Part shown: positions 1-7,100 of the stretch, piece after piece
Numbering within the stretch: the stretch's first letter is position 1
Layout of the letters: every line of letters starts with the position of its first letter
Source: Rickettsiales bacterium
Lineage (GTDB): Bacteria; Pseudomonadota; Alphaproteobacteria; Pelagibacterales; Pelagibacteraceae
Reading direction: 5' to 3'
DNA: 12,614 nt
Assembly: GCA_005801485.1 (NCBI GenBank)
Contig: SYDM01000012.1
Location: 1-12,614 of the forward strand
The notes under the pieces: generated by a model
Told to the model about the DNA's origin: nothing
The model's database searches: none
Seen by the model: the letters and a program-made list of their open reading frames with translations, nothing else
Translations under genes and position numbers: made by a program

Positions 1-1
1 C

Positions 2-151
2 GTTGATAAAAAAAGTACAATTGATTCTGTTAAATATGAAAATATAAAAAATAAATGTGATGAAATAAAAGATTGTAATATTAATACGATTGCAGAAATG
101 TTGATTAAAAGCGGAAAAGATAAACCATTTCCAAAAATTACTTCAAATTAA
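2..151 (+). CDS. 3' end of an unrecognised protein gene (partial)
   Basis: An open frame enters from the left edge and stops with TAA at 149-151, giving 49 C-terminal residues. The fragment is hydrophilic and Lys-rich, with two Cys close together (KCDEIKDC) and an ending of KPFPKITSN. There is no membrane segment and no motif I recognise. In many alphaproteobacteria an aminotransferase gene lies just upstream of hom, but this tail does not look like an aminotransferase C-terminus. Only 6 nt separate its stop from the hom start, so it is probably the gene before hom in the same transcription unit. The frame is credible because of this spacing and its ordinary codon use, but 49 residues cannot support a function. 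Confidence 0.6.
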   Translation, partial: VDKKSTIDSVKYENIKNKCDEIKDCNINTIAEMLIKSGKDKPFPKITSN

Positions 152-157
152 TTTTAA

Positions 158-1450
158 ATGATAAAGAAAATGAACATTGTTATTGTCGGCCTAGGTAATA
201 TTGGGTCCTACTTTTATAATTATTTAAAAAAAAATAAAAATATTTTAGCCAATAAAACCAACACCGTTTTAAATATACTTTATGTATCTACAAAATCTTT
301 TGAAAAAAAAAGAAATTGTATAATTTCAAAAAAATTATGGTTAAAAAATTGTATTTCAGCTACAAAAATGAAAAATGTTGATATTATAGTTGAATTAATT
401 GGTGGCGCAGAAGGAATAGCTAAAAAATTAGTATTTGAAGCATTAAAAAATAAAAAACACGTCATAACCGCTAACAAAGCTCTTGTGGCTAAATATGGAG
501 ATAAATTAGCTGAAATTGCAGAAAAAAATAATGTAAATTTTGAATTTGAAGCTGCTGTTTGCGGAGGTATACCTATTATTCGTTCTATCAAAGAGGGATT
601 AATTGCTAATAATGTTATTAAAATTTACGGCATATTAAATGGTACATCCAATTATATTTTATCCTCCATGGATAAAGATAAACTTAATTATAAAGATGCA
701 TTAATTAAAGCACAAAAACTAGGTTATGCTGAAAGTAATCCTTCATCAGATATAAATGGCGATGATGTCGCTTCAAAAATTAAAATTTTAACTGCTCTTT
801 CTTTTAATTCTTTTATTGATAATAAATCTATATTTGTTGAGGGAATTAAAAATATTGACCAAACAGATATTAATAATGCAAATCTATTAGGCTATAAGAT
901 TAAATTATTTGGTATAGCAGAATTAATAAATAATAAAATTATACAAAGGGTTCATCCGGCACTCATTAAAAGCAATTCTTATATCGCCAACATCAATGGA
1001 GTTTTAAATGCTGTTATAGTTGAATCTAAGCCGGTTGGCCAAAGTGTATTGCAGGGTGAAGGGGCAGGAGCAGGTCCCACAACGTCTTCTTTAATATCAG
1101 ATTTATGCTCAATACTTAGAGGAAATATTAAATTTCCTTTTGTTATTTCTTATAAAAAAAGAAAATCGGCATTATTTGAAAACATTGCTAAAAAAAAATT
1201 CTCCGTTTATTTTCGTTTAGATGTCAAAGATAAACATGGAATATTATCTGATATTACAAAAGTAATGGCAAAAAATAAAGTTTCTATTAAAAGACTAATT
1301 CAAAATCCAACTGAAAATAAAAAAAATGCATCAATCGTTATTATAACGCATCATGCTAAAAGTTCATCTTTATCCAAAGTTATGTCTATTTTAAACAATA
1401 AAAATTATATCGTTAACGATTCTAAATTTATCAGAATTGAAGATATCTAA
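158..1450 (+). CDS. hom: Homoserine dehydrogenase (NAD(P)-dependent, with C-terminal ACT domain)
   Basis: Reduces aspartate 4-semialdehyde to homoserine in the cytoplasm, the branch step towards threonine and methionine. The 430 residues match the usual length of the monofunctional enzyme. The nucleotide-binding fold starts with GLGNIG (G11, G13, G16). VITANKAL (103-109) carries the conserved Lys107, and AAVCGGIPIIRSIKEGL lies at 132-148. NGTSNYIL (161-168) and GDDVASK (201-207) follow, where D203 and K207 match the catalytic Asp and Lys known from the yeast enzyme. LQGEGAGAGPTTSSL is at 298-312. Residues from about 348 form an ACT domain (LDVKDKHGILSDITKVMA), the usual site of threonine feedback. 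A second ATG at 170 would give a start five residues before the Rossmann motif; neither start has a ribosome binding site. The stop overlaps the glpX start by one base (TAATG), implying translational coupling. Confidence 0.96.
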   Translation: MIKKMNIVIVGLGNIGSYFYNYLKKNKNILANKTNTVLNILYVSTKSFEKKRNCIISKKLWLKNCISATKMKNVDIIVELIGGAEGIAKKLVFEALKNKKHVITANKALVAKYGDKLAEIAEKNNVNFEFEAAVCGGIPIIRSIKEGLIANNVIKIYGILNGTSNYILSSMDKDKLNYKDALIKAQKLGYAESNPSSDINGDDVASKIKILTALSFNSFIDNKSIFVEGIKNIDQTDINNANLLGYKIKLFGIAELINNKIIQRVHPALIKSNSYIANINGVLNAVIVESKPVGQSVLQGEGAGAGPTTSSLISDLCSILRGNIKFPFVISYKKRKSALFENIAKKKFSVYFRLDVKDKHGILSDITKVMAKNKVSIKRLIQNPTENKKNASIVIITHHAKSSSLSKVMSILNNKNYIVNDSKFIRIEDI

Positions 1451-2391
1451 TGAGCTTAGATAAAAGCTATTTGGATCAATTTATCAAAGTCACAGAATTT
1501 GCTGCATACGGGGCTTCTGCTTTTATTGGCAAAGAAGATAAAAATGCTGCTGATCAAGGTGCGGTTGATAAAATGAGAGATCAATTGAATAAAATAGATA
1601 TGATTGGCAATGTTGTAATAGGTGAGGGTGAAATGGATGAAGCTCCGATGCTTTACATTGGAGAAAAAATTGGCACAAAAAAAGGCCAAGAAATTGATAT
1701 AGCAATAGATCCACTTGAGGGAACTAATTTTACAGCTAAGAATTTACCAGGTGCTTTTTCAGTATTAGTTGCTGCAGAAAAAGGAAATTTATTATCAGCA
1801 CCTGATACTTATATGGAAAAAATTGTGATTGGATCTAATTTACCGTCTAATTTATTAGATTTAGATAATTCTATAAAAACCAATATTCATTTATTAGCAG
1901 AAGCTAAGAAGAAACAAACGTCTGAATTAAGTGCTTGCGTATTAAACAGGCCAAGACATAAAGAAATTATCGAAACATTAAAGAGATTAAATGTGAAAAT
2001 AAACTTTATAACAGATGGAGATATAGCAGGGGCACTATCAGTTGTTGGAGACTCTCCTAAAAATGATATTTATCTAGGAACAGGCGGAGGTCCAGAGGGA
2101 GTCATTACTGCAGCGGCATTATCGTGTTACGGCGGTCAAATACAAGGTCGATTAATTTTAGATAAAAATAAAGCTCTTAAAGCAAAAAGATTAGGAATTA
2201 ACGATTATAAAAAAAAATATAATATGGAAGATATGGTCAAAGGAGACCTGATTTTTTGTGCAACTGGTGTTACAGATAGCGATCTTGCTAAAGGCATAGT
2301 TCTTTCAAATACTACTTTTAAAGTAAATACTTTTGTCCTTCACAAAAGTCAAAATATAAAAAAAAAGATTACAAATACTTACAGTAAATGA
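1450..2391 (+). CDS. glpX: Fructose-1,6-bisphosphatase class II (GlpX)
   Basis: Hydrolyses fructose 1,6-bisphosphate to fructose 6-phosphate, the committed step of gluconeogenesis; some alphaproteobacterial homologues also act on sedoheptulose bisphosphate. At 313 residues it is slightly shorter than the usual 320-335. The metal and phosphate site is intact. D35 and E59 (in VIGEGEMDEAP, 56-66), D87 and E90 in IDPLEGTN (86-93), and E216 in GTGGGPEGV (210-218) fall where E. coli GlpX has its Asp/Glu metal ligands. NRPRHKEII (166-174), DGDIAGAL (189-196) and IQGRL (231-235) are further family signatures. It starts on the last base of the hom stop and its own stop overlaps recJ by 4 nt (ATGA), so it is the middle gene of a coupled hom-glpX-recJ set, a known alphaproteobacterial order. 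The class is clear; use of the sedoheptulose substrate is not visible from sequence. Confidence 0.95.
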   Translation: MSLDKSYLDQFIKVTEFAAYGASAFIGKEDKNAADQGAVDKMRDQLNKIDMIGNVVIGEGEMDEAPMLYIGEKIGTKKGQEIDIAIDPLEGTNFTAKNLPGAFSVLVAAEKGNLLSAPDTYMEKIVIGSNLPSNLLDLDNSIKTNIHLLAEAKKKQTSELSACVLNRPRHKEIIETLKRLNVKINFITDGDIAGALSVVGDSPKNDIYLGTGGGPEGVITAAALSCYGGQIQGRLILDKNKALKAKRLGINDYKKKYNMEDMVKGDLIFCATGVTDSDLAKGIVLSNTTFKVNTFVLHKSQNIKKKITNTYSK

Positions 2392-4139
2392 AATTAGTTT
2401 CTGTGAGAGGAAAAGACTGGATTTCAAAACAATTTAATATTGATGAAATTGAATTTTTTAAAACAAATTATTTTATAGATGAAATTGTTGCAAAACTTCT
2501 TTCAATTAGAAAAATCAAAAAAGAAGAGGTTAAGTTTTTTCTTGATTCCTCTATCAAGAATATTCTACCTAATCCATTTATTTTAAAAGACATGGATAAA
2601 GCTATTGATAGAGCTGTAGTTGCTATCACAAATAAAGAAAAAATAGGTATATTTGGTGATTATGATGTTGATGGAGCAACATCTGCTGCGATTTTAGGAC
2701 AATACTTCAGAAACTTAAATATTAATTTTGAAATTTATATACCCGATAGAAAAACAGAAGGTTTCGGTCCAAATCAGAAAGCTTTTTTAGAACTAATAAA
2801 CAAAGGTGTTAATTTAATTTTCACTGTAGATTGCGGTACATTATCTTTTGAACCAATGAATTTTGCAAAAAATAAAAATATCGATGTTATTATTCTTGAC
2901 CATCATCAGTCAGAAATAAACTTACCTAACGCTCACTCCATTATTAATCCTTGCAGATTTGATGATAGATCTGAACTTAACTATCTTTGCGCTGCTGGAG
3001 TATGTTTTTTATTTTTAATTGCATTAAACAAAAGATTAAGAGAACAAGATTGGTTTAAGTCAAATAATATTGTTGAGCTTGATCTAATAAATATACTTGA
3101 TTTAGTTTCCTTAGGGACTGTTTGTGATGTTGTTCCATTAATCGGACTAAATCGAGCTATTGTTCGACAGGGTCTTAAAGTTTTAAAAAGAAAAAAAAAT
3201 TTAGGTTTAAAAACATTAATCGAATTAAATAATATTGAAAATGATATTACAGCGTATCATTTAGGCTATATTCTTGGCCCACGAATTAATGCTGGAGGAA
3301 GAGTTGGTAAATCATCTCATGGTGCAAATTTGTTATTAAATAATAATGCTCAAGAAACATTTAAAATTGCAACTGAGTTAAATAATTACAATAAAGAAAG
3401 GCAAATTCTTGAATCTGAATTATTAAACAAAATATTAAATACAAATTATAAAAATATCTCAGATCCGGTAATCATTTTACATGGAGAGAATTGGCATGAA
3501 GGAATTATTGGTATTATAGCAGCAAGAGTAAAAGAGAAATATAATAAACCAACAATTATTATTTCCACTACCTCTGATCTTGGTAAAGGATCAGCAAGAT
3601 CTATTTATGGTTTTGATATGGGTTCAACTATTATCGGTGCTGTTCAAACTGGGTTGTTAATTAAGGGTGGGGGTCATAAAATGGCAGCTGGATTTACTAT
3701 AAGTGTCGAAAAAATCGAAGAATTTAAAGAATTTGTTTTAAAAAAATTTAGATCAATAAATATAAATTTAGACGATCAAAAAAAATATTATTTCGATGCA
3801 GAAATTGCTCCATCTGCAGTGAATATAGATTTTTTTGAGAAAGTAAATCTGCTCGCTCCTTTTGGATCTGGAAATGCAGAACCTAAATTTTTAATAAAGG
3901 ATTTAAAAGTATTGAACTCAAAAATTGTAGGTGAAAAACATATTAAGTCTGTATTATTAGGATCAGACTCATCAACTATAAAAACTATATCCTTTAATTC
4001 AGTTGAAACAGATTTAAGCCCATATTTATTAAAAAAAAATATAAAATTCTTTAACATCGTCGGTAAATTGAGTCTAAACGAATGGAGAAGTCAAAAAAAT
4101 GTAGAGTTTATTATTGATGATATATCTGTTATTAAATAG
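2388..4139 (+). CDS. recJ: Single-stranded-DNA-specific 5'-3' exonuclease RecJ
   Basis: Cytoplasmic DHH-family nuclease that degrades single-stranded DNA 5' to 3' in RecF-pathway recombination and repair. The 583 residues match full-length bacterial RecJ. The Mn/Mg-binding motifs appear in order: GDYDVDGATS (90-99), FTVDCGT (145-151), VIILDHHQ (167-174, the DHH signature) and GTVCDVVPL (243-251). GPRINAGGRVG (297-307) follows, and the DHHA1 domain has GGGHKMAAGF (427-436). The C-terminal portion, with PFGSGNAEP (491-499), is the OB-like domain typical of RecJ. Its ATG overlaps the glpX stop in an ATGA arrangement with no Shine-Dalgarno sequence, so translation probably depends on glpX. The recJ stop lies 11 nt before a tRNA-Glu gene, which may be read from the same transcript. 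Confidence 0.97.
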   Translation: MKLVSVRGKDWISKQFNIDEIEFFKTNYFIDEIVAKLLSIRKIKKEEVKFFLDSSIKNILPNPFILKDMDKAIDRAVVAITNKEKIGIFGDYDVDGATSAAILGQYFRNLNINFEIYIPDRKTEGFGPNQKAFLELINKGVNLIFTVDCGTLSFEPMNFAKNKNIDVIILDHHQSEINLPNAHSIINPCRFDDRSELNYLCAAGVCFLFLIALNKRLREQDWFKSNNIVELDLINILDLVSLGTVCDVVPLIGLNRAIVRQGLKVLKRKKNLGLKTLIELNNIENDITAYHLGYILGPRINAGGRVGKSSHGANLLLNNNAQETFKIATELNNYNKERQILESELLNKILNTNYKNISDPVIILHGENWHEGIIGIIAARVKEKYNKPTIIISTTSDLGKGSARSIYGFDMGSTIIGAVQTGLLIKGGGHKMAAGFTISVEKIEEFKEFVLKKFRSININLDDQKKYYFDAEIAPSAVNIDFFEKVNLLAPFGSGNAEPKFLIKDLKVLNSKIVGEKHIKSVLLGSDSSTIKTISFNSVETDLSPYLLKKNIKFFNIVGKLSLNEWRSQKNVEFIIDDISVIK

Positions 4140-4144
4140 TCGAA

Positions 4145-4234
4145 AAAATAGGTCCCATCGTCTATCGGTTAGGACACGTGGTTTTCATCCTCGAAAGAGG
4201 GGTTCGATTCCCCTTGGGACCGCCAACCTATTTT
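4145..4234 (+). repeat. 9-nt perfect inverted repeat flanking the tRNA-Glu gene
   Basis: AAAATAGGT at 4145-4153 is the exact reverse complement of ACCTATTTT at 4226-4234. The left arm includes the first three bases of the tRNA; the right arm begins one base after the encoded CCA. In the precursor, leader and trailer could pair next to the acceptor stem, or compete with its first three pairs. It may help 5'/3' processing or end transcription. The arms are AT-rich, so chance cannot be excluded. Confidence 0.5.
4151..4225 (+). tRNA. tRNA-Glu (anticodon UUC)
   Basis: Folds by eye into a complete cloverleaf. The acceptor stem is GGTCCCA (4151-4157) with TGGGACC (4215-4221), all seven pairs perfect. 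The D arm is 4160-4175. The anticodon loop TTTTCAT (4182-4188) has TTC at 4184-4186. A short variable loop is followed by a T arm with loop TTCGATT (4203-4209) and stem AGGGG/CCCCT. The discriminator is G4222, and CCA (4223-4225) is encoded. The anticodon stem CGTGG/CCTCG (4177-4181 with 4189-4193) contains one T:T opposition (4179 with 4191). The other pairs are G:C, so the gene is probably functional. It begins 11 nt after recJ and I see no convincing promoter of its own. Confidence 0.95.
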
Positions 4235-4240
4235 AATTAC

Positions 4241-5197
4241 ATGTATAAAATTGGAATTATTCAAAATATTCATGAAGATGGCATTAAGCTCTTGGAAAAT
4301 AATAAAAATTTTGTTTACGAAATAATAGATGATGTTTCAGAAGATAATCTTTTAAAAAAAATTCATTTATATGATGGAATATCTTTAAGAACAGCAAAAT
4401 TATCAAATAATATTCTTTCAAAAGCTTCTAGACTAAAAGTTATTTCTAGGCACGGTGTTGGTTATGATAATGTTGATGTTAATTTTTTAAAAAAAAAAAA
4501 TATCATTCTTTTGATTACTGCCACCGCAAATGCAACAGCTATTGCCGAACATGTTTTTTATCTGATGTTAACAATCTCAAGAAATTATTTAAATCTTGAT
4601 AATGAAGTTAGACTTGGAAATTTTAAAAATAATATAAATAAGTTTGAAACATTTGAATTAAATAACAAAGAAATTCTTATTGCGGGCTTTGGCAGGATAG
4701 GTAGAAATCTTATAAAAAAATGTCTTAGTTTTGATATGAATGTCAAAATTTATGATCCCTTTGTTGATGCTAAACAAATAAATAGTTTAGGTGGAAAAAA
4801 AATTGACAATCTTGATGACGGACTTAAAACAGCAGACTTTTTATCCATGCACATGCCACTTAATAATGACACTAAAGATTTAATTAATTTTAAAAGAATG
4901 CGAACGATGAAGAATACTGCTGTAATTCTTAATACTGCTAGAGGTGGTATTGTTAATGAGCAAGATCTAAATAAAGCACTTAATGAAAACATTATTTTAG
5001 CAGCTGGTTTAGATGTTTTCGTAAATGAACCAATTAATTTGGATAACCCATTATTAAAAAATAAAAAAGTTATTTTATCTCCTCATACTGCGGGCCTAAC
5101 AAACGAATGTAAAATTAGAATGGCAAAAGAAACAACACAAAATATAATAGATTTTTTTGAAAATAAATTGAATATATCTATGGTTGTAAAAATTTAA
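4241..5197 (+). CDS. D-isomer-specific 2-hydroxyacid dehydrogenase (SerA-related, no ACT domain)
   Basis: NAD-dependent oxidoreductase interconverting a D-2-hydroxyacid and its 2-keto acid. Of 318 residues, about 1-100 and 285-318 form the substrate domain. The middle is a Rossmann domain with GFGRIG (149-154) and D172 at the end of the second strand, which favours NAD over NADP. Catalytic residues are R234 in NTARGGIVNE (231-240), E263 in LDVFVNEP (257-264) and H282 in LSPHTAG (279-285). It ends without the regulatory ACT domain of many phosphoglycerate dehydrogenases, so the substrate is open: 3-phosphoglycerate, glyoxylate/hydroxypyruvate or a sugar acid. The start is taken as ATG 4241 because a longer in-frame GTG lies inside the tRNA. 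There is no ribosome binding site. It precedes the ABC transporter by 45 nt on the same strand and might belong to that cassette. Confidence 0.9.
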   Translation: MYKIGIIQNIHEDGIKLLENNKNFVYEIIDDVSEDNLLKKIHLYDGISLRTAKLSNNILSKASRLKVISRHGVGYDNVDVNFLKKKNIILLITATANATAIAEHVFYLMLTISRNYLNLDNEVRLGNFKNNINKFETFELNNKEILIAGFGRIGRNLIKKCLSFDMNVKIYDPFVDAKQINSLGGKKIDNLDDGLKTADFLSMHMPLNNDTKDLINFKRMRTMKNTAVILNTARGGIVNEQDLNKALNENIILAAGLDVFVNEPINLDNPLLKNKKVILSPHTAGLTNECKIRMAKETTQNIIDFFENKLNISMVVKI

Positions 5198-5242
5198 TTT
5201 AAATCTTGCTTTTGGTATTTTTTTTTTTTAGTTTGTTCAAAA

Positions 5243-5992
5243 ATGTCATCTTCTTCAAATATAATCTTGGAAGCTAAACAAATTAGTAAGTATTTTGGCA
5301 CGATTACTGCTCTTGAAAATGTTAATTTGACAGTAAAAAAAGGTGAATGTTTAGGCGTTGTTGGTGATAACGGTGCAGGTAAATCCACATTAATGAAAGT
5401 TTTATCTGGACTATATAAGCCGAGCAAAGGTTCTTTATTTTTTAATGGAAAAGAAGAAGTTCTATATAGTCCTAGAGACTCTCAAAATTTAGGATTAGAA
5501 ATGGTTTATCAAGATCTTGCCTTAGCGGGAAACCTTCCTATAGGAGAAAATATTTTTTTAGGACGTGAACCAACTAAAAATTTTGGATTTTTGCAATTAC
5601 TTGATTTTAAAAAGATCAAAAATCTAACAGAACAACATTTAGATAAATTAAAAATTCATGTTAATAGTGTTGATCAAAAAGTCGAAGAACTTTCTGGAGG
5701 TCAAAGACAAGCTATAGCAATAGCTAGGGCCACAGCTTTTAATTCCAATATTGTTATTATGGATGAGCCAACAGCAGCATTAGCGGTCAAAGAAGTTGGA
5801 AAAGTTTTAGATTTAATAAATAATTTAAAAAAAATTGGTGTTAGCATTATTATTATTAGTCATAGAATGGACGATATTTTTGCAGTTTCAGACCGTGTTA
5901 TGGCCTTATTTCAAGGAACGAATTTTGCTGAATCACAACTTTCTAAAACTTCACGTGATGAGGTAATTGGTTGGATAATGGGAAAAAAATAA
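5243..5992 (+). CDS. Sugar/polyol ABC importer, ATP-binding subunit (half-size, FrcA-like)
   Basis: ATPase that powers a CUT2-class (ribose/fructose/inositol type) importer, acting on the inner face of the cytoplasmic membrane. At 249 residues it has one nucleotide-binding domain, unlike the roughly 500-residue tandem RbsA/XylG type, so it should work as a homodimer like rhizobial FrcA. Walker A is GDNGAGKST (41-49), the Q-loop Gln is Q90 in MVYQD, the ABC signature is LSGGQRQ (150-156), Walker B is VIMDEP (171-176) and the switch His is H207 in IISHRMDD. All catalytic elements are intact. The permease start follows its stop after one base, so the two are coupled. No Shine-Dalgarno sequence precedes the ATG. 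The subunit does not reveal the transported compound. Confidence 0.93.
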   Translation: MSSSSNIILEAKQISKYFGTITALENVNLTVKKGECLGVVGDNGAGKSTLMKVLSGLYKPSKGSLFFNGKEEVLYSPRDSQNLGLEMVYQDLALAGNLPIGENIFLGREPTKNFGFLQLLDFKKIKNLTEQHLDKLKIHVNSVDQKVEELSGGQRQAIAIARATAFNSNIVIMDEPTAALAVKEVGKVLDLINNLKKIGVSIIIISHRMDDIFAVSDRVMALFQGTNFAESQLSKTSRDEVIGWIMGKK

Positions 5993-5993
5993 A

Positions 5994-7004
5994 ATGGAAA
6001 ACGAAAAAATAAAACAAAGTTTTTTTTTAAAAATAATTCCATATTTAGAAAAATTCGGTATTTTATTTTTGCTCTTAATAATGATAATTGTTCTCCACTT
6101 ATTACAACCAGAAGTTTTTCTTTCTTGGGAAAATATTACTAACGTTTTTAAACAAATCTCCTGGAAGTCAATGCTGGCCTTAGGTGTGTTTATGGTTATT
6201 GTTACTGCTGGAATTGATCTTTCTGTGGGATCGATAATGATGCTTTCATTAATGATTTTAGCCGTTATTTCTAGAGCAGGTATGCCTTGGTACGTTGTTG
6301 TTTTAGTTCCGTTGGTTATTGGATTCCTTTGTGGAATGTTTAATGGACTAGGTATCACTCTTCTTAGAATGCCTCATCCGTTTATTATGACACTAGGAAC
6401 TTTATATATTTTTAGGGGTGCTGGTAATCTAATCTCTGGAGGAAGTCCTATCAGCGGATTTAATCCTGAAGTAAGATATATTGGTCATGGTAGAATTGAT
6501 CTTACTTGGCTTGGTTTCGAGGAAAATGAATACTTACCAGTAAGTTTAGTTTTAATTGTAATTGTTTATTTTATTTTTTGGGTATTTTTAAATCATTCTA
6601 GAATGGGCAAATGGATATATGCAATTGGTGGAAATCCTAATGCAGCTAGAGCATCCGGAATTAATGTAAATAAAATTTTAGTTATTGTTTATTCCCTTTG
6701 TGGCTTCTTATCTGGAATAGCAGCTTTAATTTTAGCGGGCAGAGCTGACTCGGGATATCCTAACGCAGGTTTACAATCAGAATTAGATGCCATAGCAGCT
6801 TGTATTATTGGTGGAGCAAGTTTCTTCGGTGGAAGAGGTACTGTTCTTGGGGTGTTTGTAGGCGTATTGATAATGGGAATTTTAACAAATGGATTAAACC
6901 TAATGGATGTTAGTTCGTTCTGGCAACAAGTATTAATTGGAACGATAATAGTTATTGCTGTTTATATAGACGTTTTAAGAAGAGACTTTGGTACAAGAAA
7001 ATAA
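5994..7004 (+). CDS. Sugar/polyol ABC importer, permease subunit (FrcC/RbsC-like)
   Basis: Integral membrane channel subunit of the CUT2 importer (branched-chain amino acid/ribose permease superfamily, BPD_transp_2). The 336 residues alternate hydrophobic spans with short loops; clear spans are near 22-38, 62-72, 82-92, 100-115, 182-199, 228-248 and 312-325. Family signatures include GIDLSVGS (73-80), GMFNGLGI (114-121), GGNPNAARASGI (212-223) and the cytoplasmic coupling segment AACIIGGASFFGGRGTVLG (268-286) that contacts the ATPase. The N-terminal 20 residues are charged and cytosolic. The gene follows the ATPase by one base. A 96-nt spacer then separates it from the binding-protein gene, so the ATPase and permease form a pair and the binding protein is probably transcribed more strongly on its own. 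No sign of truncation. Confidence 0.93.
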   Translation: MENEKIKQSFFLKIIPYLEKFGILFLLLIMIIVLHLLQPEVFLSWENITNVFKQISWKSMLALGVFMVIVTAGIDLSVGSIMMLSLMILAVISRAGMPWYVVVLVPLVIGFLCGMFNGLGITLLRMPHPFIMTLGTLYIFRGAGNLISGGSPISGFNPEVRYIGHGRIDLTWLGFEENEYLPVSLVLIVIVYFIFWVFLNHSRMGKWIYAIGGNPNAARASGINVNKILVIVYSLCGFLSGIAALILAGRADSGYPNAGLQSELDAIAACIIGGASFFGGRGTVLGVFVGVLIMGILTNGLNLMDVSSFWQQVLIGTIIVIAVYIDVLRRDFGTRK

Positions 7005-7023
7005 ATACATCTTTGAGTTGTAT

Positions 7024-7052
7024 TTTAGATTCAATCATTGAAATCATATAGA
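7024..7052 (+). promoter_or_regulatory. Possible promoter for the binding-protein gene
   Basis: TTTAGA (7024-7029) and TATAGA (7047-7052) each match 4 of 6 bases of the -35 and -10 consensus, with 17 nt between them, 48 nt before the ATG at 7101. In such AT-rich DNA this match is weak. The position, between two cotranscribed transporter genes and a strongly equipped third, makes an internal promoter plausible. Confidence 0.25.
7028..7045. repeat. Imperfect inverted repeat in the spacer before the binding-protein gene
   Basis: GATTCAA (7028-7034) and TTGAAATC (7038-7045) are reverse complements except for one extra A, separated by TCA. The core TTCAA-TCA-TTGAA is perfect. It lies almost exactly between the two candidate promoter boxes, where a repressor site would be expected. 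It could equally be a small RNA hairpin protecting the 3' end of the permease message. No regulator gene is in the window. Confidence 0.35.
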
Positions 7053-7091
7053 AAATAATATTAATTTCAAAAAAAACAATAATAATAAAAT

Positions 7092-7097
7092 AAGGAA
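7092..7097 (+). promoter_or_regulatory. Shine-Dalgarno site of the binding-protein gene
   Basis: AAGGAA lies 3 nt before the ATG at 7101 and is complementary to the anti-Shine-Dalgarno end of 16S rRNA. It is the only convincing ribosome binding site seen before any start in this window, so it fixes the start and suggests high expression of the periplasmic protein. The spacing is shorter than the usual 5-9 nt. Confidence 0.7.
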
Positions 7098-7100
7098 TCT

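Noticed and set aside
280..591. Minus-strand open frame inside hom, and similar ones inside glpX, recJ, the permease and the mutarotase
   Set aside because: They are antisense to genes with clear motifs, low in complexity (Phe/Ile/Ser rich), with no recognisable domain or start signal.
4200..4225. tRNA 3' end as a phage or island attachment site
   Set aside because: No second copy of this segment was found in the window and there is no integrase gene.
4178..4240. In-frame upstream extension of the 2-hydroxyacid dehydrogenase beginning at GTG 4178
   Set aside because: It would start inside the anticodon stem of tRNA-Glu and encode the tRNA; ATG 4241 gives a normal family N-terminus.
5218..5229. 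Run of 12 T in the spacer before the ABC ATPase gene as a terminator
   Set aside because: No GC-containing stem precedes it; it looks like a homopolymer of AT-rich DNA.
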